The translations under genes and the position numbers were made by a program. The notes under the pieces were generated by a model that saw only the letters and a list, made by a program, of their open reading frames with translations, was not told the DNA's origin and did not search any database. A stretch of 64,000 nucleotides of DNA. Source: Chloroherpeton thalassium ATCC 35110 (GTDB taxonomy: Bacteria; Bacteroidota; Chlorobiia; Chlorobiales; Chloroherpetonaceae). Location of the stretch: NCBI RefSeq assembly GCF_000020525.1, contig NC_011026.1, positions 1,904,001 through 1,968,000 on the forward strand, written 5' to 3'. Shown in pieces: positions 29,857 through 39,444 of the stretch. Positions within the stretch are counted from its first letter, which is position 1. The number at the start of each line of letters is the position of its first letter.

Positions 29857-30621
29857 TTACCGCATTCCTATAATGGCCATCATGCGTCCGGTTTTTCCGC
29901 CGCTAAATCGGTGCGAAAAAAAGTCGCGATGGTGTGAGTAGGTTGAATAAGGTGAAATTTCTATTTGTGAACGGTCAATTCCAAAATCGCCAAGCTGGGC
30001 GGCGTTGGCCGCGCGTAAATCCAACAAAAATTTGCCATCGGCTGAAACATCAACTTGCTTAAACGCGGCGCTGAAATGCTTTGCGACGTCTTCTCCAACT
30101 TGGTAATTTTCTTTATCAATGGCCACGCCGATAAATGCAAAGCAATGCGTTGGGTCTGTGCCGAAAAGCGATTGCATCATTTTTAAAGTTTTAAATACAA
30201 GGTTCGCGGCTGTTCCGCGCCAGCCTGCATGAATGGCTGCGGCAGCTTGATGCTGCGCGTCGTAAATTAAAATCGGGACACAGTCGGCAATGGAAATCAT
30301 TAAAAAGATATTTTTCCGATTGGTGACAAGTGCGTCGAAGCCTTCATAACTGCCCGGCTGAGTCGCAAACAGCACCGTTTCACCATGAACTTGACTGGAG
30401 AAAGCCAGACGCTCGGGCGAAATCGAAAGTCGGTGGCAGAAAATCTTCCGGTTTTGCAGTACCTTATCCCGCGCGTCGCCAACGGTCATTCCCAAGTTTA
30501 GCGTTTCATACGGCGGCTCGCTCACCCCACCATGACGGGTGCTTTGGGCAGCTACCAAGTTTGAAAAAGGGGCAAAAATTTTCGGCTCTAAAATGGAGTC
30601 CGTGAAAAATCGCTCAGGCAT
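29857..30621 (-). CDS. pgeF: Peptidoglycan editing factor / LACC1-type purine nucleosidase-phosphorylase
   Basis: A 254-residue member of the YfiH/DUF152 (multicopper polyphenol oxidase laccase-named) family. Members have purine nucleoside phosphorylase and adenosine deaminase activity, and in E. coli correct peptidoglycan stem peptides. Zinc-site residues are visible: His in FSSQVHGETV, Cys in SIADCVPILIYD, and His in AAIHAGWRGTAANLV. N-terminal STRHGGVS and NLGMTVGD are also typical. Divergent from the PorZ-like gene. Confidence 0.9.
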   Translation of the reverse strand: MPERFFTDSILEPKIFAPFSNLVAAQSTRHGGVSEPPYETLNLGMTVGDARDKVLQNRKIFCHRLSISPERLAFSSQVHGETVLFATQPGSYEGFDALVTNRKNIFLMISIADCVPILIYDAQHQAAAAIHAGWRGTAANLVFKTLKMMQSLFGTDPTHCFAFIGVAIDKENYQVGEDVAKHFSAAFKQVDVSADGKFLLDLRAANAAQLGDFGIDRSQIEISPYSTYSHHRDFFSHRFSGGKTGRMMAIIGMR

Positions 30622-30707
30622 AAGTTCACTTAAAACAATTTAAAATTACGACGCCGTACTTGCTTTGCAAGTTATCTTATTTATCAAGCATAAAATTTTT
30701 TTTAGTT

Positions 30708-32972
30708 ATGCTCAAAAACCTGATTGCACTTTTTTCTTTCAGCTTATTTTTTTTCATGCAGCCGGTTTTCGCACAAGTTTATGGCACATGGAAAAGCTTG
30801 ACTTCCCTTCAAAAAGCGACTTCAATTGCAGCGGAAAAGCAATCTGGGCAGGCGATTTGGGTTGGCACAACGGGCGGCGTTTATCGCTTTGAAACGGGCA
30901 CGCAATCGCTTCAGACTTTTACCAACACAGACGGGCTGCTGGGCATCGATGTGTCTGCCGTCATGTATGACAGCCTCCGAAATGCGCTCTGGATTGGGTT
31001 TAGCGATGGCAAAATAAATTTTTACGATCTCAGCTCGTCGCGCATTTCCAACTATTACGAGCTTTCGCGCATCAGCCAATTTTCGAGCAATGCTATCCGC
31101 AATTTTTACCTTCACGGGGATTCCATTTTTGTGGGCACAGATTTTGGCGTCGCGCTCTTTCAAGTTTCCCGCGATGAGTTTCGCGACACCTTTTTTCAGC
31201 TCGGTGCTTTTGATGAAGGGCTTTGCGCTCAGAGCACAACGGTTTTGGAAAATATGCTTGTAGTTGCCACAGAAGCTGGGCTGGCCATGGGCGATCTGAC
31301 TTTGTCAAATTTAGTTTCGCCGAGTTCTTGGGAAAATATATCGGCCAGCGTTTCGGGCGAAGTGTATGCGGTATGTCATTTCAACAACGCCGTTTATGTC
31401 GGTGCGGAAAATGGGCTGTTTATTTTGGATGGAACGCAACTGGTTTCGCATAGTTCAATAAGTGGAAAAAAAGTTCTTCGGCTGGATGCAACCCAAACCG
31501 CGCTTTTTGCGCTGGCGGAAGATGAACTCGTTGAAATTTCAACAGAAAGTGAAACGCATGTTGAAGGTGATTTTTCAACGGCGGTTTCGCTTGCTGCTTG
31601 CCAAGATGGCCGCGTATTTTTAGCCGATACGCTGAGTTCTCTTTTGGAAGTTGTAAATGGCGAAATCCTCACGCACGAAATCAATTCTCCCTGTTCAAAT
31701 GTGTTTGCTGTGTTGGGCTTCGATGCCGAAGGCCGACTTTGGGGAAGCTCGTCTTATAACAGCACCAGCGCTGTCGGCTTCTACGCTTTTGACGGCACAA
31801 CTTGGACAAACTACGCAAATGTGCTTGCCGACGGCGCTTCGGACACCATTTTCCAGTTTTGCGATATTCAAGCTCGTGGCAGCGCAACTTATTTTGGCAC
31901 TTGGGGCGGCGGCCTTCTAAAACTGACCGACGATTCGTTGCACGTTTTTCATAACGGAAATTCTGATTTGGTTGGCACCAGCTCCGAGAACGATTTTATC
32001 ATTATTCCCTCGCTGGCTAAAGATGAAAACGATCTAATTTGGATGACGAATTACCTAACCAAAACCAATCCCATTCATGCGCTCACCGAGGACGATGTGT
32101 TTAAAAAATATGGTAGCAGCAGCCAGTCGGCGACGAGCTTTCCATCGAGTTATGTTGCCGAGCATATATTAATTGATAAAGAAGGAAAGAAATGGATTTC
32201 GTGCGTTTCGAAAAATGGCGACGCGTTAGGCCTTTACATTTTTGACGATCATGAAACCAGTGATGATCTTTCGGATGACGCGTGGTCATTTTTAGATGAT
32301 GAAACCGGCTCGGGCGCTTTGCCAAGCTTGAAAATTAACGGCATGTCGCTCGATCAAAATGGAATCGTTTGGATCGCAACGGACAATGGCGGGGCTTATT
32401 TTTTTGATAGCGAAAACATCGACGACGCGATTTCCATTTCTGAACTGGATGGGGAAAATCTGACCGCGATTGCAGTCGATGAACTCAATCGCAAATGGTT
32501 TGGCTCAGAAAATGGCGTTTGGGTTTTGGATGACAACGCAACTGAAATAGAGGCTCACTACACGGCTGAAAACTCCGAGTTGCTTTCGAACCAAGTTTAT
32601 GCCATTGCGATTGAAGATGCGTCAGGAAAAGTATACATCGGTACAGATCAAGGATTGTCGGTTTTCCATTCGGTTGCGGTTTCGCCAAAGCAATCATTGA
32701 CCACACTGAAAATTTACCCGAACCCCTATCGCGTTCCTTCTTCTGGCTCGCTTGTGGTGGAAGGCCTAACGAGAAACGCTTCGCTGAAAATTTTGACCAT
32801 TTCGGGAAAGTTAGTGCGCCATATTTCAGGTTATGGTGGCAGCGTAATTGAGTGGGACGGTTGCGATTCGCAAGGCAAAACGGTGGCTTCTGGAATTTAT
32901 ATTGCGGTTGGCATCAGCGAATCGGGCGAAGATACGGCTGTGGGGAAAATTGCCGTTATCCGACGAAAATAG
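30708..32972 (+). CDS. PorZ-like two-component-propeller protein with sorting tail
   Basis: A 754-residue exported protein starting at ATG 30708; the frame opens upstream at 30660 but the signal peptide is LIALFSFSLFFFMQPVFAQ. It contains many reg_prop beta-propeller repeats (IWVGTTGGVYRF, LWIGFSDGKINFYD, IFVGTDFGVALF, IWIATDNGGAYFF, KWFGSENGVWVLDD, VYIGTDQGLSVF). The last 85 residues (IYPNPYRVPSSG onward, WDGCDSQGKTVASGIYIAV) look like the type A C-terminal sorting domain of type IX secretion substrates. The layout matches PorZ, a surface component of that system. If this is a gliding Chlorobi member, it may serve secretion linked to motility, but this is inferred. Confidence 0.78.
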   Translation: MLKNLIALFSFSLFFFMQPVFAQVYGTWKSLTSLQKATSIAAEKQSGQAIWVGTTGGVYRFETGTQSLQTFTNTDGLLGIDVSAVMYDSLRNALWIGFSDGKINFYDLSSSRISNYYELSRISQFSSNAIRNFYLHGDSIFVGTDFGVALFQVSRDEFRDTFFQLGAFDEGLCAQSTTVLENMLVVATEAGLAMGDLTLSNLVSPSSWENISASVSGEVYAVCHFNNAVYVGAENGLFILDGTQLVSHSSISGKKVLRLDATQTALFALAEDELVEISTESETHVEGDFSTAVSLAACQDGRVFLADTLSSLLEVVNGEILTHEINSPCSNVFAVLGFDAEGRLWGSSSYNSTSAVGFYAFDGTTWTNYANVLADGASDTIFQFCDIQARGSATYFGTWGGGLLKLTDDSLHVFHNGNSDLVGTSSENDFIIIPSLAKDENDLIWMTNYLTKTNPIHALTEDDVFKKYGSSSQSATSFPSSYVAEHILIDKEGKKWISCVSKNGDALGLYIFDDHETSDDLSDDAWSFLDDETGSGALPSLKINGMSLDQNGIVWIATDNGGAYFFDSENIDDAISISELDGENLTAIAVDELNRKWFGSENGVWVLDDNATEIEAHYTAENSELLSNQVYAIAIEDASGKVYIGTDQGLSVFHSVAVSPKQSLTTLKIYPNPYRVPSSGSLVVEGLTRNASLKILTISGKLVRHISGYGGSVIEWDGCDSQGKTVASGIYIAVGISESGEDTAVGKIAVIRRK

Positions 32973-33046
32973 ACGCAAAGCTAAAAATCATGAGCGATTG
33001 CGGCCAATTCTTGTGAATCGTAACAAAATTTGTGTAAGCAGCTTTT

Positions 33047-34012
33047 TTACTCGAGTTTGATTCTCGGGTCGACCACTGCGTAGAGGACGTCGGCGAGCAG
33101 GTTGCCGATGATAATCATCGTGCCGGAAAGGAAGGTGTTGGCGATGATGAGCGGATAGTCGCGGGCGAAAATCGCATCAACCGTGATGCGCCCCATGCCC
33201 GGCAACGCAAAAATCACCTCGATAAAGAGTGCGCCACTCAAGACGAACGGCAGCGACGCGCCAAAAATTGTGACGACCGGCAGCAGCGCATTGCGCAGCG
33301 CATGTTTCATCACTACAATTTGTTCCGAAAGTCCTTTAGCGCGGGCCGTGCGGATGTAATCTTGTCGAATCACTTCCAACATGCTGCCGCGCACATAACG
33401 CGCAATTCCCGCCGACCCGTTGATGCTCAGAACCAGCACAGGCAAAATCAAATGCTCCACCCTGTCCAGAAAAAATTCAAACGGGGAAAAACCATCCGCG
33501 CCAATTTCGTTCAGGTTCGAGGCAGGCAAAATTTGAAGTTTCAGCGCAAAAAGGATGATAAGCATCAAGGCGAGCCAGAATTCGGGCATCGAATAAAAAA
33601 ATAATGCCGTGATGGTTAGCGTTCGATCGAGCCGGGAATTTTGCTTCACCGCCGAAATCACGCCGATGGCAATGCCAATCAGAAAATTGGCGAAAAGCGC
33701 CAGCAACGCAATGGACATGGTGATGGGAACGGCTTCAGTAATCACATCAAACACCGGCTGCTGCCGGCTGAAGCTGCGACCAAAATCGCCCTGAAGCACG
33801 CTGCCGAGCCATTTGACATATTGAATCGGCACGGGGTCGTTCAGGCCATACTGTTCGCGCATCTGCTCAGCGACATTTGGGCTAATGCCCGGCTGAATGA
33901 AAAACGAAGCAGGGTCGCCCGGCGCCAAACGAATAATGAAAAAAGTGATGGTCAAAACCCCAAAAATAAGCGGCACAGCAAGCGCTACACGCCGAAGGAT
34001 ATAATTAAACAT
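33047..34012 (-). CDS. Oligopeptide/dipeptide ABC transporter permease (DppB/OppB type)
   Basis: A 321-residue permease with about six membrane helices and the cytoplasmic EAA loop ARAKGLSEQIVVMKHALRNA that contacts the ATPase. The N-terminal RLAPGDPASFF and YGLNDPVPIQYVKWL are typical of the DppB subfamily. The substrate-binding protein is encoded upstream at 34365-36131 with one small gene between. No DppC-type permease or ATPase follows: the next gene is convergent on the other strand. The transporter's remaining parts must be elsewhere. Confidence 0.93.
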   Translation of the reverse strand: MFNYILRRVALAVPLIFGVLTITFFIIRLAPGDPASFFIQPGISPNVAEQMREQYGLNDPVPIQYVKWLGSVLQGDFGRSFSRQQPVFDVITEAVPITMSIALLALFANFLIGIAIGVISAVKQNSRLDRTLTITALFFYSMPEFWLALMLIILFALKLQILPASNLNEIGADGFSPFEFFLDRVEHLILPVLVLSINGSAGIARYVRGSMLEVIRQDYIRTARAKGLSEQIVVMKHALRNALLPVVTIFGASLPFVLSGALFIEVIFALPGMGRITVDAIFARDYPLIIANTFLSGTMIIIGNLLADVLYAVVDPRIKLE

Positions 34013-34046
34013 GCTTTATTTTAACTTTTGCGAGCAATAGTCTACA

Positions 34047-34277
34047 TCATATTACACAGTATTTCTCAGATAAATAATCAAGCTTTGCTTTATCGATGTT
34101 GCTGTTTGAAAGAAATCCAGCCCATTTTTGAACGAATTCCATAGCCGTCATTTTTTTCTTTTCCGGCTCAGGCTTTGGCAAAATGATAATTTCCACCTCT
34201 TTATCAAAGAGTTCTCGTGATGGAATTTGAATGGTTCCCGTATCCGATACTTTCGTTATAAATTTGTATGCCTTCAT
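34047..34277 (-). CDS. Small antitoxin-like protein, orphan
   Basis: A 76-residue protein with AAGGGTGAGAT directly before ATG 34277, so it is a real gene. The N-terminus (VSDTGTIQIPSRELFDKEVEI) resembles the AbrB-like/antitoxin small proteins that in Bacteroidetes and Chlorobi often precede PIN-domain toxins. The C-terminal helix FVQKWAGFLSNSNIDKAKLDYLSEKY would be the toxin-binding part. No toxin gene is present: only 34 bases separate it from the permease. It has been inserted between the binding protein and permease genes. Assignment by memory of similar proteins. Confidence 0.55.
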   Translation of the reverse strand: MKAYKFITKVSDTGTIQIPSRELFDKEVEIIILPKPEPEKKKMTAMEFVQKWAGFLSNSNIDKAKLDYLSEKYCVI

Positions 34278-34364
34278 ATCTCACCCTTGTATTCAGACAA
34301 TATTAATTTGGAGATGCCGGTTTTCACTGGCGTCCCTATTTTAGTTATAAACAACATTTCGGAT

Positions 34365-36131
34365 TTATTCCGCCACATTTTTCCCGGCAGCGCTGCTTCC
34401 CTGAAGTTTCCATTCATCAATGTTGTAAAGCGAGCTTAAAATATTCACCTCCGCATTTTTGATGCGCGAGTTGAAGCCGTGCGTTTCCTTCATCCAATAA
34501 AGAAAAGTGTAGGGCTGCTCGTCGTGCAAAATTTGCTGATACTCCTTCCAGTAAGGCGCGGCGTCCAGCGTGTTGAGCTTTTCTTTGGCAAGGTTGCAGA
34601 GCTTGTCGACGCGCGGATTTTGGAAGCCGGTGAAATTGAAACGGCTTTTTTCAAGGTCAGAACCCCATTGGTCAAGCTGATCAATTTCAAGCCCGACCGA
34701 CCAGCCCGCCAAAAAGGCGTCGTACTGGCGTTCCTGCAATTTTTTGAAAAACACATTGGACTCTTGCGCTTCGAGTTTGCACTCGATACCGATTTCTTTC
34801 AAATTTTGCTGAATGATGGTTGAAGCATAATTTCGGCGATTGTTGCCAGCGTTGGTGTAGAGCGTGAAGCTGAACTTTCGCCCGTTTTTTTCACGAATGC
34901 CATCCGCGCCGATTTTCCAGCCTTCGGCTTCCAAAAGCTGCGCGGCTTTTTTCGGGTCGTAAGCGTGTGGGATGAGCTTGTTGTTATGCGCCCACTTCAA
35001 GGTCGGCGAAATGTCCGTGTTGGCCAAAACGCCGTATTTGCCCAAAAATCCATCGATGATGGAAATTCTATCGATGGCGTGCGTCATGGCCTGACGAACT
35101 TTTTTTGAACCGAAAAGCGGATGTGGCCTAACGGTTTTGGTCTTGGCATACTCATGCTGGTCGATGTTCATCCAGCCGACATAATCAAACACGCGCAAGC
35201 CGACCGATTTGACTTCCACATTTGGATTGGCCTGCTGCAAATTTTTGAAATCCTCCGGCTTCACGCTTTCCACTACATCTACCGTGCCGGTTTGCAGTTG
35301 CCCCAAGCGAACGGTGTAATCAGGAATCACACGAAAGACAATTTGCTTGATATTTCCCGGCGCAGGCAAAACACAGTTGGCGTTCGAAGCCATCACAATT
35401 TCTTGCTGTTTCGACCATTTGCGCAATTTATACGGCCCGCAACCCAGCGGCTCGGAATTGTAAGGACTTGAGCGAAATTCCGCTGCCGGCACTTTTTCCC
35501 AACGGTGTTTCGGCACAGGCGTTAAACCCGTATGGAACAGCGCTAAATTTTCGGAAACCGGTTTGTAGAAGTTGAAAATAAGCGTGGTGTCGTCGGGCGT
35601 TAGGATGGCTTTGTCAAAATCCACCTCGCCCTTTTCTGCGCCAACGAGTTCGGAGAGATATTGCTGGCGAACGCTTGCAATTACAGGATTGCCGTAAAGC
35701 TGATAGCTGAATTTAAAATCGTGCGAAGTGAGCGGCGCGCCGTCATCCCATGTCACATCGCTGCGCAGTTTGTAGGTCAGTGTCTTGTGGTCTTCGGAAA
35801 GTGTCCATGAGGTGGCCAGCGCCGAGCGTTTGTCGCGGTCAGCATTTGGAGACGCGCTTGCCGGCTCAAATGTCAGCATGCCGATGCTCGTATCGAAATG
35901 CGATTTGACGAGCCCGGGATACATGAGGCCATTCACATAGCTGGCGGTGACTGTAGAGCTGATGACGGGATTCATATTATCAATATCGCTGAGCGTGGCG
36001 AGCACAACGGTGGTGTCGCGCGCGGAAATGCCGCCGTTTTCCTTTTTCCCGCCGCAGCCCGAAAGAGCGTTGCTCAAAAAAAAGCAAAGAAGAACGGTTT
36101 TGGCGAAAACATGGCTGATGATTTTTTGCAT
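34365..36131 (-). CDS. Peptide ABC transporter substrate-binding lipoprotein (SBP_bac_5)
   Basis: A 588-residue extracytoplasmic solute-binding protein of the DppA/OppA family. A lipobox NALSGC at about residue 25 indicates a lipid anchor. Landmarks: LATSWTLSEDHKTLTYKLRSDVTW (signature), GAPLTSHDFKFSYQL, and VRQAMTHAIDRISIIDGFL. The C-terminal SYQ-less tail ends in AAGKNVAE. It likely delivers peptides or another large solute to the permease encoded at 33047-34012. A small orphan gene intervenes. Confidence 0.93.
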   Translation of the reverse strand: MQKIISHVFAKTVLLCFFLSNALSGCGGKKENGGISARDTTVVLATLSDIDNMNPVISSTVTASYVNGLMYPGLVKSHFDTSIGMLTFEPASASPNADRDKRSALATSWTLSEDHKTLTYKLRSDVTWDDGAPLTSHDFKFSYQLYGNPVIASVRQQYLSELVGAEKGEVDFDKAILTPDDTTLIFNFYKPVSENLALFHTGLTPVPKHRWEKVPAAEFRSSPYNSEPLGCGPYKLRKWSKQQEIVMASNANCVLPAPGNIKQIVFRVIPDYTVRLGQLQTGTVDVVESVKPEDFKNLQQANPNVEVKSVGLRVFDYVGWMNIDQHEYAKTKTVRPHPLFGSKKVRQAMTHAIDRISIIDGFLGKYGVLANTDISPTLKWAHNNKLIPHAYDPKKAAQLLEAEGWKIGADGIREKNGRKFSFTLYTNAGNNRRNYASTIIQQNLKEIGIECKLEAQESNVFFKKLQERQYDAFLAGWSVGLEIDQLDQWGSDLEKSRFNFTGFQNPRVDKLCNLAKEKLNTLDAAPYWKEYQQILHDEQPYTFLYWMKETHGFNSRIKNAEVNILSSLYNIDEWKLQGSSAAGKNVAE

Positions 36132-36351
36132 AAATAACGGTCTCGTAGTTGAGGCGATGTTTAGTGAATTTTGATGAATGAAATATACATTAAAAAATTT
36201 TTTCTGGTCAGCAAGCAGAAAGAGCGAATCCAGAAGAATGCAGTCACATTTTGCAGGAAGTAAAGTTGCTGTGAGGCAAAGAAAAAAATGAGTGAGCCTT
36301 CAGCAGTTAGCGTTTGTTAGGTAATTAGTGGTAAGGAAATCTGTGCAAGGT

Positions 36352-37155
36352 TTATTGCACAAAAAGTTCATAGAGAATAAGGACAATTTCAATCACGATA
36401 AGGCTAACAATGTACCATTCCACGCGAATGCTTTGGCGATTTTGAAGCAACTCAAGGTAGGTTTCAGCCGTTGTGGAAATTAATTCCAGCTTTCTTGAAA
36501 GGGCGAGATCGCGTTCGCGAAGCTCGTATTCAACGGCAAGGCGCTCATAAAGGCGATCGAGTTCGGGTTCGTCCCAAGTGATTTCCGGCTTTTCGGTTAC
36601 TTCTACGCGCCCCACCGTTCGTGCTTGAATGAGCAACACATCACCAATTTCGCGAAGCAAATCGTTTGGGCGTGCGGGCGAAGAATTGCTCCGCAGATGT
36701 TCAGCAAATCGCTCGATTCGGTCGAACACGCCAGCCACACGATTTTCATAATGTGCGAGCACAACGCTTTTTGCTAAAACATTGGCGACCACTTGCAGGC
36801 GCTCTAAAGTCGCTTGATGTAAAATCAAAGTGCCTTCCATATCAACTCGCTCGCTGAGTTCCGGCGCAATTTTGATGTCGGTTTCCTCCGTTTCTGGATC
36901 GGTCATTTTTCCTTGAATAAATGGCTCCAACTGTTTCACAAAATTGGCTTCTTCGACCACATTCAACTCCACAAAAACCGCCACGCCAAACCGGAAAAGA
37001 AACGCATAGCCGCGCTCGCCAGCACGAATGGTTAACGGTGAAACCGACAAGGTTTCGCCGCGCTCGAGCTCTCGCGCATCGATGCGCGCCCCAACAAACC
37101 ATGCCCGAACACAGAGCTTTTTGGCCTGACTAAAAAGCGAATTGGATTCATTCAT
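36352..37155 (-). CDS. DUF155/RMD1-family protein with C-terminal membrane anchor
   Basis: A 267-residue protein of the family of yeast Rmd1/mitochondrial RMND1. Start ATG 37155; an upstream TTG at 37170 is open. The DUF155 core runs from FLFRFGVAVFVELNVVEE through LAKSVVLAHYENRVAGVFDRIE, followed by a coiled coil and a C-terminal membrane helix (VEWYIVSLIVIEIVLILYELFV) typical of the family. The bacterial function is unknown; RMND1 supports mitochondrial translation. It stands alone between divergent and same-strand genes. Confidence 0.85.
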   Translation of the reverse strand: MNESNSLFSQAKKLCVRAWFVGARIDARELERGETLSVSPLTIRAGERGYAFLFRFGVAVFVELNVVEEANFVKQLEPFIQGKMTDPETEETDIKIAPELSERVDMEGTLILHQATLERLQVVANVLAKSVVLAHYENRVAGVFDRIERFAEHLRSNSSPARPNDLLREIGDVLLIQARTVGRVEVTEKPEITWDEPELDRLYERLAVEYELRERDLALSRKLELISTTAETYLELLQNRQSIRVEWYIVSLIVIEIVLILYELFVQ

Positions 37156-37170
37156 AAATTTTCTATGCAA

Positions 37171-37517
37171 GTTCTTTGCAAATTCCGACGAAGATAGTGA
37201 AAATAGCTATGCGACGCTTAAACTATTTTTGCCGCAGCAAAGAAATGAGCATGGGGCGAAACAAATCAAACGCTTCGGTGAAAACCGCGCCGTTTTCGTG
37301 TTTCAGCCAGCGGTGCGAGCAAGTTTTTCAAAAAGCACTTTATTTGATGGAAATTTGATACTGCGTTTCTTTCATGGTAAATTTGGCCGTTGTTGTTCAT
37401 TTTTGGGATAAAAATCCCAGAAACTGCGCCAAGCGCATTGCTTTCTGGGCTTGCGATTTAACTTGAGCGCATGAAAAAACGACGGTTTCCTTCTAAGCAC
37501 ATCTTGATAGATTAAGC
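37171..37517. other. Intergenic region with competing hairpins
   Basis: No convincing gene. Two mutually exclusive stems lie here: TGGGAT (37404-37409)/ATCCCA (37414-37419) with an A4 loop, and CCCAGAAA (37416-37423)/TTTCTGGG (37442-37449). No T-tract follows the second. They would sit in the 5' leader of the S9-fold gene. Confidence 0.45.
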
Positions 37518-39413
37518 ATGAAAAAGTCACGAACTGGATTTTTAAAGCTATTTTTAAAAAGTTTATCGATTTTCTGCCTCTCAGTTTTTAGCAGTCCGGT
37601 GCTCTTGGGTCAAGAGATGAGCTTGGCCGAGAAATTCTCGCGTATGTACATCACCGGCGAACCGTCACTTTCTTCCGATGCCAACCGATTTACATTTCTT
37701 TGGGATATTACCGGCAAAAAACAAGTTTGGGTTGCTGAATTTGCAAGCACATTTCCCTTACAACTCACTTTTTTAAGTGAAGAAATCACGTTTGTAGAAT
37801 GGGTGCCCAAACATGAATTGATTCTTTTTGGTGCAAAAACAGGCGCTGCCGGCACAACGCAACTTTACCTCATCAAGCCAAATGGCAGCGATTTGAAACG
37901 CATCACGAGTAAAGATAGCGCGGAATATCGGTTTAAGGCGTTTTCTAACGATGGAAAATGGATGGCGTATGAGGCCAACGCGCGCAAAGCCAATATTTTG
38001 GATGCTTATACGATGAATCTCGAGACGCTGGAGCGTCGTTTGATTGCGGCGGAAGATGACTGTGTGCGGCCAATAAGCTTTTCTCCCGATGCGTCGTATT
38101 TGCTGCTTTCAAAGGGAAATCAAGCCGTGAATAACGATCTTTACCTGGCCGATTTGAAAACGCTTAAGCAGGTGTTGCTGACCAAACATAAAGGAAACGC
38201 GATCTACCACGGTGGCGACTGGACGCCTGATGGCAACGCGCTCTACGTTTCCACAACCGAAAACGAAACCTTTCACACGCTGGCCTTGCTAACGCTTGTG
38301 AAATATCGCCGAAGTGTGGTTCGGGGAAAATTAAGTCCTATCAGTTTAGGAAAATACGATTTGGCTGAATTTCACCTTTCAAACGACGGAAAATATTTTA
38401 GCTACACGCTTCTTCAGGATGGATATTCCCGAACGGTTGTTCAAAATTTGAAAACTCGGCGCACCATCGAATTAGATGACGCAGATGATGTGATTAGTGC
38501 TGATTTTACTGAGGATAGCAAGCTTTTTGTTTTAAAGTATGGCAGCGCGACAAACGTAACGCAAACCGTCCTTTACGAGCCGGAAACAAAAAAAGTAAAG
38601 CCGCTAACATTCTACAATTACGCAGGTCTTTGGCCAAAGGATTTTGTTAGGCCACAGTCGGTTCATTACATCTCCTTCGATAAAGAAGAAATTCCAGCGT
38701 TTCTCTACATGCCAAAAGGCGCAAAAGTGGATAGCAGCCTAACGATGGTGGTGCTATTTCACGATGGCGTTCATTCGCGCGCGAAACCGTATTTCAATTT
38801 GATGGTTCAATTTCTCGTCGCAAACAACTACGCGGTGATGATGCCCGATGTGCGAGGCGCTTTTGGCTACGGCCTAAAATATGCGGAAGCTGACGATCAA
38901 GCCGCTCGAGAAGCCGCGCTGAAAGATGCCGCCAGCGCCGTTTCGTGGATTCAAATGTCAGGCCTTGCCAATCCAAAAAAAGTGGTAGCAATGGGCTGCG
39001 GCTATGGCGGTTATCTTGCGCAAAGCATTGCCGCGCAAAATGCTAGCGGTTGGGCAGCCGCGATTAGCATCAATGGTTTTGCTGATTTAGCGGAGTTTGT
39101 TAGGACGAAAAGCGCTTTTGAGAAAAACGCGCTTGCTATCGAATTTGGTGAGCCGGAAACAAACGCGGATTTGTTCAAAAAGTTTTCGCCGATTCATTTT
39201 GCCGCGCAGATTAAAATGCCTGTTTTGTGGATTGCCGAAAAGCAGCAAGCGCCGCAAGCCGCTGAAGAAGCGAAAAAAATGCAAAGCGCTGCTCAGAAAA
39301 ACGGCGTGAAGTCCGAAGCGCTGCTTTTGGAAAGCGCGTGCGGACAAGAAAATCTCAAGCGAACGTTTGAAAAAGTAGCTGCATTTTTAGAAAATCAAGT
39401 ACGAAATAAGTAA
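37518..39413 (+). CDS. Prolyl-oligopeptidase-fold (S9) protein without catalytic triad
   Basis: A 631-residue exported protein: signal peptide to about residue 32, then PD40/WD40-like beta-propeller repeats (about 40-380), then the S9 alpha/beta-hydrolase domain (about 390-631). The fold is clear from VVLFHDGVHSRAKPYFNLMVQFL, MMPDVRGAFGYG and WAAAISINGFADL. The nucleophile elbow reads MGCGYGGYLA, so Ser of the GxSxGG motif is Gly495 (codon GGC at 39000). The Asp position lies in LWIAEKQQAPQAA and the His position in LESACGQEN, neither retained. It is therefore probably not a peptidase but a binding or scaffold protein. The reading frame is intact, with no sign of decay. Confidence 0.85.
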   Translation: MKKSRTGFLKLFLKSLSIFCLSVFSSPVLLGQEMSLAEKFSRMYITGEPSLSSDANRFTFLWDITGKKQVWVAEFASTFPLQLTFLSEEITFVEWVPKHELILFGAKTGAAGTTQLYLIKPNGSDLKRITSKDSAEYRFKAFSNDGKWMAYEANARKANILDAYTMNLETLERRLIAAEDDCVRPISFSPDASYLLLSKGNQAVNNDLYLADLKTLKQVLLTKHKGNAIYHGGDWTPDGNALYVSTTENETFHTLALLTLVKYRRSVVRGKLSPISLGKYDLAEFHLSNDGKYFSYTLLQDGYSRTVVQNLKTRRTIELDDADDVISADFTEDSKLFVLKYGSATNVTQTVLYEPETKKVKPLTFYNYAGLWPKDFVRPQSVHYISFDKEEIPAFLYMPKGAKVDSSLTMVVLFHDGVHSRAKPYFNLMVQFLVANNYAVMMPDVRGAFGYGLKYAEADDQAAREAALKDAASAVSWIQMSGLANPKKVVAMGCGYGGYLAQSIAAQNASGWAAAISINGFADLAEFVRTKSAFEKNALAIEFGEPETNADLFKKFSPIHFAAQIKMPVLWIAEKQQAPQAAEEAKKMQSAAQKNGVKSEALLLESACGQENLKRTFEKVAAFLENQVRNK

Positions 39414-39444
39414 AACGCAATTTTTGCGAAACCGACGAACTGTT

